DNA from: Streptomyces sp. NBC_00459
GTDB taxonomy: Bacteria; Actinomycetota; Actinomycetes; Streptomycetales; Streptomycetaceae
Assembly: GCF_036013955.1 (NCBI RefSeq)
Contig: NZ_CP107903.1
Span: 248,001 to 312,000 of the forward strand
Direction: 5' to 3'
DNA: 64,000 nt
Below, piece after piece: positions 7,859-15,844 of this stretch. Below the pieces are notes generated by a model. It worked only from the letters and a program-made list of their open reading frames with translations. It did no database searches and was not told the DNA's origin. How positions within the stretch are numbered: position 1 is the first letter of the stretch; every line of letters begins with the position of its first letter. The position numbers were made by a program, and so were the translations under genes.

Positions 7859-9202
7859 ATGCCCAGTCTCGAAGAAGAGATCAACAAGGCGGGAGGGCCG
7901 CTCGCCCTCCTCCGACAGGGGCGCTCCGGGGCGTACCCGTTCCCCATCAGGGCGGAGTTCAGCAACTGGCGCGACGAGCAGGAGGCGTGGCGCAGCACCG
8001 CGGCGCTGATGGACCTGTCGCACCACATGACGGACCTCGTCGTAGAGGGCCCCGACACCTACCAGTTGCTCGAACACCTCGGGGCGAACAGTTTCCAGGG
8101 CTTCGGCCCCGGCAGCGCCAAGCAGCTCATCACGGTCCGGCCCGACGGCTACATGATCGGCGACTGCATCCTGTTCTGCGTCGGCGACCGCCACGTCCGG
8201 ATCGTCGGCCGCCCGCCGGCCCTCAACTGGGTCCAGTTCAACGCGGTCACCGGCGGCTGGGACGTCACCGTCCGCCGCGACGAGCGCACCGTGAACAACC
8301 CGAAGGGCCGGGAGCTCTTCCGGCTCCAGTTGCAGGGCCCGCACGCCGAGGCGATCTTCGAGAAGGTCAACGGCGGCCCGATGCCGGACATCCCGTTCTT
8401 CACGATGGGACGCTTCAACGTCGGCCCACACCGGGTCACCGCGCTCAACCACCGGATGTCCGGCTTCCCCGGCTACGAGTTCACCGGACCGTACGCGGAC
8501 ATCGAGGCGGTGAGCGGCATCATCCTGGAGGCCGGTGCGGAGTACGGCGTGCGCCAGGTCGGCGCCCGCGCGTACGCCTCGGTCGCCACCGAGTCCGGCT
8601 GGATCGCCAACACCCTGCCGGCGACCTACACCGGTGATGACATGAAGGCGTTCCGCGAGTGGCATTCGGCGCGCTCGTTCGAGGGCAACCTAGCGCTCGG
8701 CGGCAGCCTGGTCTCCGACCGGATCGAGGACTACTACAGCACCCCGTGGGACCTCGGCTACGGTCACGTCATCAAGTTCGACCACGACTTCGTCGGGCGC
8801 GAGGGACTTGAGGCGATCAAGGACCAGCCGCACCGCCGCAAGGCCTGGGTGCTCTGGGACCGCGACGACGTCGCGAAGATCTTCGCGAGCATGTACGAGA
8901 AGGAGGACCGGCGCTTCAAGTACATCGAGATGCCCGCCGCGTTCTACACGGCCTGCCAGTTCGACCGGGTGGAGAAGGACGGCGAACTCGTCGGAGCGGC
9001 GATGCTCACCTCGTACTCCGCGAACGTGCGCGGCTGGATCTCGCTCGGCACCATCGATCCGGCCGCGGCGGCCGGCGATCGGGTGGAGATCGTGTGGGGC
9101 GAACCGAACGGCGGGTCGCCGAACCCGGCTGTCGAGCGCCACTCCCAGACCCGGGTGCGCGGAACGGTCATGGCGCGCCCGTTCCCGACGAAGAAGCACT
9201 GA
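7859..9202 (+). CDS. THF-dependent aromatic O-demethylase, LigM/GcvT family (copy B)
   Basis: A 447-aa LigM-like protein, closer to LigM in phrasing than copy A: GAYPFPIRAEFSNWRDEQEA near residue 28, LSHHMTDLVVEGPDTY near 56, AKQLITVRPDGYMIGD near 85, RLQLQGPHAEAIFEKVNGG near 155, FPGYEFTGPYADIEA near 205, ESGWIANTLPATYTGDD near 245 and IEDYYSTPWDLGYGHV near 285. It should transfer an O-methyl group from a methoxy-aromatic to THF. The ATG follows GGAAGGA. It has its own promoter facing marR, and an exceptional hairpin follows the stop. Having two LigM paralogues plus a third relative suggests different substrates, for example first and second methoxy groups, but that is inference. Confidence 0.85.
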   Translation: MPSLEEEINKAGGPLALLRQGRSGAYPFPIRAEFSNWRDEQEAWRSTAALMDLSHHMTDLVVEGPDTYQLLEHLGANSFQGFGPGSAKQLITVRPDGYMIGDCILFCVGDRHVRIVGRPPALNWVQFNAVTGGWDVTVRRDERTVNNPKGRELFRLQLQGPHAEAIFEKVNGGPMPDIPFFTMGRFNVGPHRVTALNHRMSGFPGYEFTGPYADIEAVSGIILEAGAEYGVRQVGARAYASVATESGWIANTLPATYTGDDMKAFREWHSARSFEGNLALGGSLVSDRIEDYYSTPWDLGYGHVIKFDHDFVGREGLEAIKDQPHRRKAWVLWDRDDVAKIFASMYEKEDRRFKYIEMPAAFYTACQFDRVEKDGELVGAAMLTSYSANVRGWISLGTIDPAAAAGDRVEIVWGEPNGGSPNPAVERHSQTRVRGTVMARPFPTKKH

Positions 9203-9264
9203 CTCGGCCGTGACCCGCAGCGTCTGCCCGACGAGGAGGGCGACGCCTGCCGGGAAGGGCACCA

Positions 9265-9320
9265 GACCCGTCGCGCGACCTGTGGTGAGGCGCGTCGCAC
9301 CACAGGTCGCGCGACGGGTC
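9265..9320. terminator. 23-bp perfect inverted repeat after demethylase B
   Basis: Positions 9265-9287 are the exact reverse complement of 9298-9320, with a 10-base loop. This GC-rich hairpin lies about 60 bp after the demethylase stop and before the next plus-strand gene. There is no U-tract, which is common for Streptomyces terminators. A protein-binding role cannot be excluded. Confidence 0.65.
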
Positions 9321-9407
9321 CCGGGGAAACGCAGCGCGACGCCGAAGCCACTCGGAACTCAGGGCTCCCACCTCTCGCGGGAATGCCGGGGCCTCTGCTA
9401 GCCTCCA

Positions 9408-9423
9408 ACTAGATCGTTCTAGT
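9408..9423. promoter_or_regulatory. CTAGATCGWTCTAG-type operator before the first lysR gene
   Basis: ACTAGATCGTTCTAGT differs from the perfect palindrome at 1662-1677 by one base and lies 71-86 bp before the LysR start. As at the 1662 site, CCAGCAC follows within about 12 bp, so the two sites share extended context. Confidence 0.6.
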
Positions 9424-9493
9424 AGCGACCAGCACATCTCATGTCGGACACGGCCTGAGGGAGACCCGAGCCGTGGCCCGCTGGAGGATTCCC

Positions 9494-10405
9494 ATGGACC
9501 GCATGCTCCTGATGCGCAGCTTCGTCACCGTCGCACGGCTCGGCAGTTTCAACGGGGCCGCCCGAACGCTGAACTCGTCCGGCTCGCTCGTCTCACGACA
9601 TGTCGCGGAACTGGAGCGGCAGATCGGTGTCCGGCTCGTCAACCGCACCGCCCGTTCCATCAGCCTGACCGAACAGGGCCTGCGCTACTGCGAGTTCGCC
9701 GCCCGGATCCTTGCCGAGATCGAGGCGGAGGAGGCCCGGATCGGACAGCAGCACGACCGGGCGGAAGGCCAGCTGAGTGTCGTCTGCCCCAAGTGGATAG
9801 GGAGTCTGGACGTCGGCGACGCGATCGCCGCGTTCGCCGCCGCGCATCCCAGGATCGCCGTCCGGTTCGAGCTGGGAGGCCTCTCGGAGCGCACCTACGA
9901 CTTCCTGGACAGCGGCTTCGACGTCGCCCTGCACACCCGGGACCTGCGGGACTCCCGGGTGCACCTCAAGAAGATCGCGTCTCTCCCCTTCACCCTGTGC
10001 GCGTCCGAGGAGTACGTGAAGCGCCACAGTTCCCTCGCCCACCCCAGCGACCTGGCCGCACATGACTGCCTCGTGCATGTCAACGAGCCGGTCTGGCGTC
10101 TCGGGCAGGGGTCCACCTCCAGCCTGCACAAGATCCGCAACGTGGCCTTCTCCTCCAACTCGTACATCGCTCTGCAGAAGGCCGCCGTCCAGGGGCGCGG
10201 CATCGCCCTGCTCCCCCAGCGGTCGGCCTACGAGGACCTGGTTTCCGGGGCACTCCTGGCCCAGCTCCCCTCGGTCCCCGTCCCCGAGCGCCCGCTGTTC
10301 GCGGTCTACGGCCCCGGACAGACCGTGCCGCGGAAGACCGTAGCCCTGCTGGAGTTCCTCACCCGCTGGTTCAGGGAGAACCCGATTCCCGTGCTGGCGA
10401 CCTGA
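9494..10405 (+). CDS. LysR-family transcriptional regulator 1
   Basis: A 303-aa LysR protein. The winged helix-turn-helix spans residues 1-65 (MRSFVTVARLGSFNGAART, then SSGSLVSRHVAELERQIGVRL). The effector domain begins near 90 with LSVVCPKWIGSLDVGDAIAAF. The ATG at 9494 has GGAGG six bases upstream and gives the standard start; an upstream in-frame GTG is not needed. It is very similar throughout to the LysR at 25133-26044, so the pair arose by duplication and may recognise related sites. LysR proteins commonly activate aromatic catabolism genes on binding a pathway intermediate. Confidence 0.88.
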   Translation: MDRMLLMRSFVTVARLGSFNGAARTLNSSGSLVSRHVAELERQIGVRLVNRTARSISLTEQGLRYCEFAARILAEIEAEEARIGQQHDRAEGQLSVVCPKWIGSLDVGDAIAAFAAAHPRIAVRFELGGLSERTYDFLDSGFDVALHTRDLRDSRVHLKKIASLPFTLCASEEYVKRHSSLAHPSDLAAHDCLVHVNEPVWRLGQGSTSSLHKIRNVAFSSNSYIALQKAAVQGRGIALLPQRSAYEDLVSGALLAQLPSVPVPERPLFAVYGPGQTVPRKTVALLEFLTRWFRENPIPVLAT

Positions 10406-10528
10406 GGCAACCGCGCCCGCAAGAGTCCTCTCGGTGACGGTCAGCCGGTCAGTGGTCCGACTGGTGTGCGCGTGGACGCGGCGCGCCGCGTGAGGGGCCA
10501 CGGCGACGCTCGTCCACGGAAACCCCGA

Positions 10529-11890
10529 CTACAGCGCGGAGACGTCCGTTCGCCGCCTGTCGGGCTTGAAGGGGAGTGCGGCCACCGTCGCCCGGATCTC
10601 GCGCTGCGAGGTTCCCGGCCTCCCCCACACCACCACCACCTCGGTCCCGGGCTCCGCGTGGGCCGGGTCGATCCCGCACAGGGAGATGGTCGACCGCAGG
10701 TTCACGCTGACCGTCCGGCCCGTGGAGGCGCCGACAAGCCGTCCCCCGACGAGAACCTGGTCGAAGACCGGGCCGCGCCCCCGGGGCAGTTCCATGGCGT
10801 CGGGCAGGTCGCCTCCGCCCATCGTCGCGGCAAGGACACCCGTGACGTCGGAGGTGTTCCAGCGCAGGCCGACGAGCGTCCTGTACGGCTCCCCCTTGGC
10901 GGCGTCCGCCACCAGCGCGTCGCGGCCCAGGAAGTCGCGGTCGGGGACGCCCTTGCGGAAGCCCCAGCCCAGTTCGGCCGGCTTGCGGAAGTAGTCGGTG
11001 ACGCCGTTCTCCGGTACGAAGCTGCCTCCGGGAAAGGCCATCCTGAACTGCCTGGGCACGGCGGGGGTCACGACGGACGAGGCAACGTAGTCGAGGCCGT
11101 TCGTGGCGATGCCCGCCTCGATGTGCTGAACGGGCTGGGACCGGAAACCGAGCTGACGGATCCCGAACTGCCCTCCGCTCTCGACCGCGGCGGACCAGAT
11201 CTCGTTGGCATGTCCGGCCGGGCCGTGCAGTTCGTAGCCGAGTTCGCCGGAGATGCCCGTACGGAGGATGCGTACGGGGATGCCGGCGACGCTGGACATC
11301 CGGCTCCGGCAGAAGGCGATGTCGCGCAGGCTCTCCCCGGTCAGCTTCTCCATCGTGTCCAGGGCCGCCGGACCCTGGATGCCGAAGATGAACAGCTCGG
11401 GGCTGACGTCCTGGATCTCCGCGTCCCAGCTCCCCTGGCTCAGCTGCCACAGCAGCCAGTCCCCGCTGCCGGCCGTGTAGAGGAACTCCTCCTCGCCCAG
11501 GTGGCACAGGACCCCCTCGGACGCCACCCAGCCGTTCTCGTCGAGCTGGACGTGATGCTTGATCTGTCCGACCTCGAAGCGGGACAGGTCCCGCATGCCG
11601 TGCCAGGCGAGGAAGGCTCGCGCCTGGCTCCCCCGGACGACGAGCTTGTGCAGCGGCGACCAGTCGCCTATGTAGCAGGAAGCGACGTGCGCGATGCTCT
11701 CGTCGATCCAGCCGGAGTACTCAAGAGGCAGCAGGGTCTGGGCGAAGTGACCGTAGGCCTGCAGGTTGTTGCTCACGGCCTGGGCCGACGCGGCAGGGCT
11801 GAAGTAGGCCGGCCGCTCCGCGACGAAGGGGGCGTCCTTCAGTCGCAGGACCGCCTCGTAGGTGGCGCGCTGGACTTCGGTGATGTCCAC
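10529..11890 (-). CDS. GcvT-fold aminomethyltransferase-like protein (copy C, divergent)
   Basis: A 453-aa protein of the glycine-cleavage T/DmdA/LigM fold. It lacks the exact LigM phrasing. Recognisable features are LPLEYSGWIDE near residue 55, FEVGQIKHHVQLDENGW near 105, LFIFGIQGPAALDTMEKL near 165, RTGISGELGYELHGP near 210, GWGFRKGVPDRDFLGRDALV near 320 and a C-terminal barrel ending WGRPGTSQREIRATVAALPF. It probably transfers a one-carbon group to folate from a different donor than copies A and B. It is the last gene of the long minus-strand run, about 100 bp after the Ldh2-family gene. Alternatives include a methoxy-compound demethylase with another ring pattern. Confidence 0.75.
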   Translation of the reverse strand: MDITEVQRATYEAVLRLKDAPFVAERPAYFSPAASAQAVSNNLQAYGHFAQTLLPLEYSGWIDESIAHVASCYIGDWSPLHKLVVRGSQARAFLAWHGMRDLSRFEVGQIKHHVQLDENGWVASEGVLCHLGEEEFLYTAGSGDWLLWQLSQGSWDAEIQDVSPELFIFGIQGPAALDTMEKLTGESLRDIAFCRSRMSSVAGIPVRILRTGISGELGYELHGPAGHANEIWSAAVESGGQFGIRQLGFRSQPVQHIEAGIATNGLDYVASSVVTPAVPRQFRMAFPGGSFVPENGVTDYFRKPAELGWGFRKGVPDRDFLGRDALVADAAKGEPYRTLVGLRWNTSDVTGVLAATMGGGDLPDAMELPRGRGPVFDQVLVGGRLVGASTGRTVSVNLRSTISLCGIDPAHAEPGTEVVVVWGRPGTSQREIRATVAALPFKPDRRRTDVSAL

Positions 11891-11990
11891 GGGTGATCCT
11901 CCCGCTCATGGGGCTTGGTCTGTCGGGCTGTGGGGCCATGGACCCGCAGGGCGGTCCAGACCATCTGGAATGTGCGAGTACTTCCGCCGC

Positions 11991-13067
11991 TCACACGTCC
12001 GGCGTGGTCTCCGGTGGGGTGATGCCGAACCTGGCCGCGCTCTCCGTCAGTTCGCGCCAGACCTTCGGCGCCACCGGTACCCCCTGCGCGGCCCGCTGCC
12101 CGGCCACGCCGGCACTGCGCTCCCCGGGGTAGTACACGCCGTCCGCGCCGTCGGCGACCGGGAGCCCTTTGAGGGTGCCGAGGGTGGCGTCGGCGTCCGC
12201 GGTGAAGGTGCCGGGGTCGCCGAAGGCCGCTGGGGCGAGGGCGATGAGCAGGGCGTTCTGGCGGTGCTTGCGGCCCTTCGGGTCGTCCGAGTGGAACGCG
12301 GAGAAGATCGGCGCGCCGACCAGCACGCTGGTGAGCAGCTCAAAGGCCAGGGACATGCCGGAACCCTTGGCGCCGCCCAGCGGAAGGGGCATGACCGCCT
12401 TCTCCGGGTCGGTGGTCGGCGTGCCGTCCTCCGTTGCGGCGGCGCCCTCGGGCAGCGGGGTACCGCTCGCCCTGGCCTGGCGGATCTTGCCGAGCGCGAT
12501 GGTCGCGGTGGCCATGTCGAGCAGCAGCGGGGCGTGGTCCCGGGCGGGTACGGCGATGGCGAGCGGGCTGGTGGCCACGGCGGCGCCCTTGACGCCGGTG
12601 TAGCCCATGTTGGGCATGCCGGCGACGAACCCGAGGCCGACCAGGCCCTGTTCGGCGATCTTCGAGACGTAGTAGCCGATAGCGCCGGTGTGCACGGTCT
12701 GCCGTACGCCCACGGAGGCGATCCCGGTCTCCCGGGCCCGCCGCACCGCTTCCTCGGCAGCCATGGTGAGGGCCACCGGACCGGGGGCGCGGTCGGCGTC
12801 GAGGACGGCGGTGGCGGGCGTGCTGGACTCGACCCGGATGCGCGGCCGGGCGTTGGCCACGCCCTTGGCGAGCAGTTCCAGGTAGGCGGTGACGCGCCCG
12901 ACGCCGTGGGAGTCCACGCCGCGCAGCGAGGCCCAGACGAACACGTCGGCGGTGGTGCGGGCGTGCTCGGGGCTGAGCCCGCCGTTTTCGAGCAGCTCGG
13001 CGGCGAAGGTGCGCAGGTCCTCGGCCGAGACCCGGACTTTGCCCGGCTTGGGGGGTGTGTCGGTCAT
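11991..13067 (-). CDS. Ldh2-family NAD(P)-dependent 2-hydroxyacid/2-oxoacid dehydrogenase
   Basis: A 358-aa member of the malate/L-lactate dehydrogenase (Ldh2) family, which has a fold unlike classical lactate dehydrogenase. Seen here: VWASLRGVDSHGVGRVTAYL near residue 50 with the family DSHG histidine, TGIASVGVRQTVHTGAIGYY near 115, GFVAGMPNMGYTG near 145, ATSPLAIAVPA near 170 and LPLGGAKGSGMSLAFELL near 230. It should interconvert a 2-oxoacid and a 2-hydroxyacid in the cytoplasm. It lies 34 bp after the ThDP enzyme gene, so the two may act on the same 2-oxoacid. The substrate is unknown. Confidence 0.82.
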   Translation of the reverse strand: MTDTPPKPGKVRVSAEDLRTFAAELLENGGLSPEHARTTADVFVWASLRGVDSHGVGRVTAYLELLAKGVANARPRIRVESSTPATAVLDADRAPGPVALTMAAEEAVRRARETGIASVGVRQTVHTGAIGYYVSKIAEQGLVGLGFVAGMPNMGYTGVKGAAVATSPLAIAVPARDHAPLLLDMATATIALGKIRQARASGTPLPEGAAATEDGTPTTDPEKAVMPLPLGGAKGSGMSLAFELLTSVLVGAPIFSAFHSDDPKGRKHRQNALLIALAPAAFGDPGTFTADADATLGTLKGLPVADGADGVYYPGERSAGVAGQRAAQGVPVAPKVWRELTESAARFGITPPETTPDV

Positions 13068-13101
13068 GACGGTGGAAGCCTCCTGTGTCAGAGGTCTGCG
13101 G

Positions 13102-14811
13102 TCAGCGGGTGACGAGGACGTCGACGACGGCGGTGGTGCCGTCCGCCACGGCCTTGAGCGCGCGCTCCAGGGCGGGACCGAGGGAGTCGGGGGCGTCGAC
13201 GGTCTCGGTGTGCAGGCCGAACGGCTCGGCGAACGCCGCCAGGCGCGGCAGCCGGTGCAGGTCGGTGCCCAGCCACTCGCCGGTCTCGGCCGCCGCGCCC
13301 TCGGGGTAGAACCTGCGGTGGTTGAGGTTCATCGACTTGTAGACGCGGTTGTTGAACACCACGATCAGCAGCGGGAGTTGATACGTCCTGGACGCGTCGT
13401 ACGACGGGATCACCGGGTTGTAGGCGAAGGCGCCGTCGCCGATGGTGAGCACCACGGGGCGCTCCCGGGCGGCGAGTTTGACGCCGAGGGCGACCGCGAT
13501 GCCCTGGCCGAGGCCGCCCTGCACGTAGAAGTACGAGTCGGGGGCGTCGGTCCGCAGGTGGCGCTTGACCACGCGGCTGTGGGTGATGGTCTCGTCGACG
13601 ACGATGCCGTCCCGCCCGTCGAGGAGCGTGCGCAGGGTCGCGGCGACGAGCACCGGGTCGATGCCCTCGGCCCGCGCCGCTCCCGCCTCGGCGGCGGCGA
13701 TCGCGGCCTGCTCGTCGGCGTGCCGTTCCTCCTGCGCCGAGCGCCGGGCGGTGACGGCCGCCACGTCCAGGCCTGTGGCCCGCTTGGCGAGCTGGCGCAG
13801 CGTGTTGGCGACGTCGCCCTCCAGGTACCGGTCGGCGAACAGCACCTGGTAGACGACGTGCGGACGCTGCGGGACCCCGTCGATGACGACGACCTGTGCC
13901 TTCGCGGGGCGCCTGCTGGGCGGGTAGAACGGGGCCCGGCAGTTGACCAGGAGGATCAGGTCCGCCTCGTGCAGCCAGGATCCGATGTCGCTGCCCGCGT
14001 GCAGCGGATGGGCGCGAGGGAAGTTCCCGCAGACCGCCGAGTCGGGCTCGACGACCGGGATGCTCCAGGCCTCGGCGAAGGCGAGAAGTGCCTCGAAGCC
14101 GCCGTCCTCGCGGCCCGCGGTCTCCGTGACAACCACGGGGTTGGTGGCCTCGCGGATCATCTGGGCGACGGCGTCGACCTCGTCGGGCGAACTGTGCGTG
14201 GAGCCCGGCGCGACGACGGGCTTCGCCTCGCGGCCGTCCCACTCCTCGAGAAGGGTCTCCAGCGGGATGTTCAGGTACACCGGTCCCGCCGGGGCCCGCC
14301 AGGCCAGTTCCGCGGCCCGGGTGATCATCGTGGGCAGGGTGTGGACGCTGGCGGCCTCGGTGGACCACTTGGTGAACGGCTGGGCCACGCCCTGCGGGCC
14401 GCCCACGATGGACAGGTTGCGGTACCACTGTCCGCCCGGGTCCGGCCCGGGTCCGTCGCCGTACGTGGTCGACTCCGAGGAGGCGACCACCATCGGTACT
14501 CCGGCCAGGAGTGCGCCGTGCACGGCCATGGAGCCCTGGAGCAGGCCGGGGGCCGCGTGCAGCAGAACCCCCTGCGGGCGGCGTCTGACGAGTCCGTAGC
14601 CGGTGGCCATGCCCACGGCCACCGTCTCGTGGGTGAGGTCCAGGTACCGCGGGGCGCTCTCGCCGTCGCGGTGACGGCGGGCCAGCGACTCCCAGACGGG
14701 GGCCCACTCGGACCCCGACGCGCAGAAGAGGTGGTCGGCGCCGACGGCGTCGAAGGCGGATACGAAGGCATCACCGCCGTCAATGCCCGGTGTATTGCCG
14801 GTGTCTGTCAT
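13102..14811 (-). CDS. Thiamine-diphosphate-dependent enzyme (acetolactate synthase/benzoylformate decarboxylase superfamily)
   Basis: A 569-aa ThDP enzyme. The N-terminal PYR domain has the catalytic-glutamate region LDLTHETVAVGMATGYG near residue 50. The C-terminal PP domain has the cofactor motif IGDGAFAYNPVIPSYDASR followed about 26 residues on by VVFNNRVY near 440-475. Such enzymes decarboxylate or ligate 2-oxoacids. Position between an amidohydrolase (13 bp away) and an Ldh2 dehydrogenase (34 bp away) suggests a 2-oxoacid released from an aromatic substrate is processed here. Decarboxylase versus carboligase cannot be decided. Confidence 0.82.
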   Translation of the reverse strand: MTDTGNTPGIDGGDAFVSAFDAVGADHLFCASGSEWAPVWESLARRHRDGESAPRYLDLTHETVAVGMATGYGLVRRRPQGVLLHAAPGLLQGSMAVHGALLAGVPMVVASSESTTYGDGPGPDPGGQWYRNLSIVGGPQGVAQPFTKWSTEAASVHTLPTMITRAAELAWRAPAGPVYLNIPLETLLEEWDGREAKPVVAPGSTHSSPDEVDAVAQMIREATNPVVVTETAGREDGGFEALLAFAEAWSIPVVEPDSAVCGNFPRAHPLHAGSDIGSWLHEADLILLVNCRAPFYPPSRRPAKAQVVVIDGVPQRPHVVYQVLFADRYLEGDVANTLRQLAKRATGLDVAAVTARRSAQEERHADEQAAIAAAEAGAARAEGIDPVLVAATLRTLLDGRDGIVVDETITHSRVVKRHLRTDAPDSYFYVQGGLGQGIAVALGVKLAARERPVVLTIGDGAFAYNPVIPSYDASRTYQLPLLIVVFNNRVYKSMNLNHRRFYPEGAAAETGEWLGTDLHRLPRLAAFAEPFGLHTETVDAPDSLGPALERALKAVADGTTAVVDVLVTR

Positions 14812-14824
14812 GGCGTGTGGTTCC

Positions 14825-15685
14825 TCAGCCCTCGACCGGCCAGTTGAGGACCTCGGAGATGCCGCGGCCCATGATCCATTCGAGCTCTTCGGGCGTGAAG
14901 TCCCAGTGCTTGGTGAACTGCTCGATCGTGTCGGTGTAGGTGATGCCGTGGCCGAGCAGCCGGGTGATGTCGGTGCCGTAGAAGCAGCGCTGCGGGCCCA
15001 TCCTGTCGACCATCTCGCGCACGTACTTCTGGATGTTGTTGTTCGGGAAGGGCTGGGTGGAGTAGCCCGGCAGGGCCGAGACCTTGACGTAGATGTTCGG
15101 GTGGACGGCCAGGTCGGCGGTCTCCTGGACCCAGTAGCCGATCGCGTCGTCGACGCAGCGGGCCATGATGCCCATGTGGTCGATGATGATCTTCAGCTCG
15201 GGATGCTTGGCGGCGATCTCGCCGAGCTCGCGCTTCCAGATCGGGGCGTGGACCATCGTCGGGATGCGCAGTTCCTCGGCGATCGGCCAGTACCACTCGT
15301 TGGTGCCGTCGATCATCCAGTTGCGGTCGATCGGCCGGTGGAAGGTCAGCCGCGTGCCCTTGACGTGCGGGTTCTGCGCGAAGTCCGCGAGCATGGCCTT
15401 GCCCTCTTCGGGCTTGTTCTGCGGGATGCGCGCCATGATGCCGAAGCGGTCGGGGTGCGCCTCGCATGCCTTCAGGGCGTAGTCGATGCGGTCGCCCTCC
15501 CAGGACGGCGGCAGGATCAGCGCGCGGTTGACGCCGGCCTCGTCCATGAGCTCCAGGGCCTCCTCGTAGGAGAAGGGGTCCTCACGGTGGCCGTTCAGCC
15601 GGATCCGCTCACGCGCGCCCGGGACCCAGGGGCGGTCCGGGGTCTCCTCCAGCCAAATGTGGATCTGGGTGTCGACGACGAACAT
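14825..15685 (-). CDS. Amidohydrolase family 2 (metal-dependent TIM-barrel hydrolase/decarboxylase)
   Basis: A 286-aa protein beginning MFVVDTQIHIWLEE, with the metal-binding HxW-type N-terminal motif (usually HxH). Later come VKGTRLTFHRPID near residue 115, the histidine pairs MVHAPIW and IIIDHMGIMARC near 150-180, and the C-terminal aspartate CFYGTDITRLLG near 240. Family members in aromatic pathways include OMA hydratase, PDC hydrolase and non-oxidative decarboxylases. The start at 15685 is preferred because the upstream extension is proline-rich low complexity and GAGG precedes the ATG. It probably hydrolyses or decarboxylates a ring-cleavage intermediate. Confidence 0.8.
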   Translation of the reverse strand: MFVVDTQIHIWLEETPDRPWVPGARERIRLNGHREDPFSYEEALELMDEAGVNRALILPPSWEGDRIDYALKACEAHPDRFGIMARIPQNKPEEGKAMLADFAQNPHVKGTRLTFHRPIDRNWMIDGTNEWYWPIAEELRIPTMVHAPIWKRELGEIAAKHPELKIIIDHMGIMARCVDDAIGYWVQETADLAVHPNIYVKVSALPGYSTQPFPNNNIQKYVREMVDRMGPQRCFYGTDITRLLGHGITYTDTIEQFTKHWDFTPEELEWIMGRGISEVLNWPVEG

Positions 15686-15844
15686 GTCCCGAACCTCTTT
15701 CTCTACACGGGAGTGGGATGGGGGTGGGGATGGAGGGTGGGGGGTACGAAGGAACGCTAGGCGGGCCTCGCGTCCTTGCGGAGTCCCCAAAGGCGCAAGC
15801 TGTTCTTGCGGGAAAGTGCGCTGTGAGCAGGGCGTTCCCCGAAT

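Noticed and set aside
12889..14847. 652-aa plus-strand open frame
   Set aside because: Antisense shadow of the Ldh2 and ThDP enzyme genes; composition (long V/G/D/H/R stretches) is typical of such shadows.
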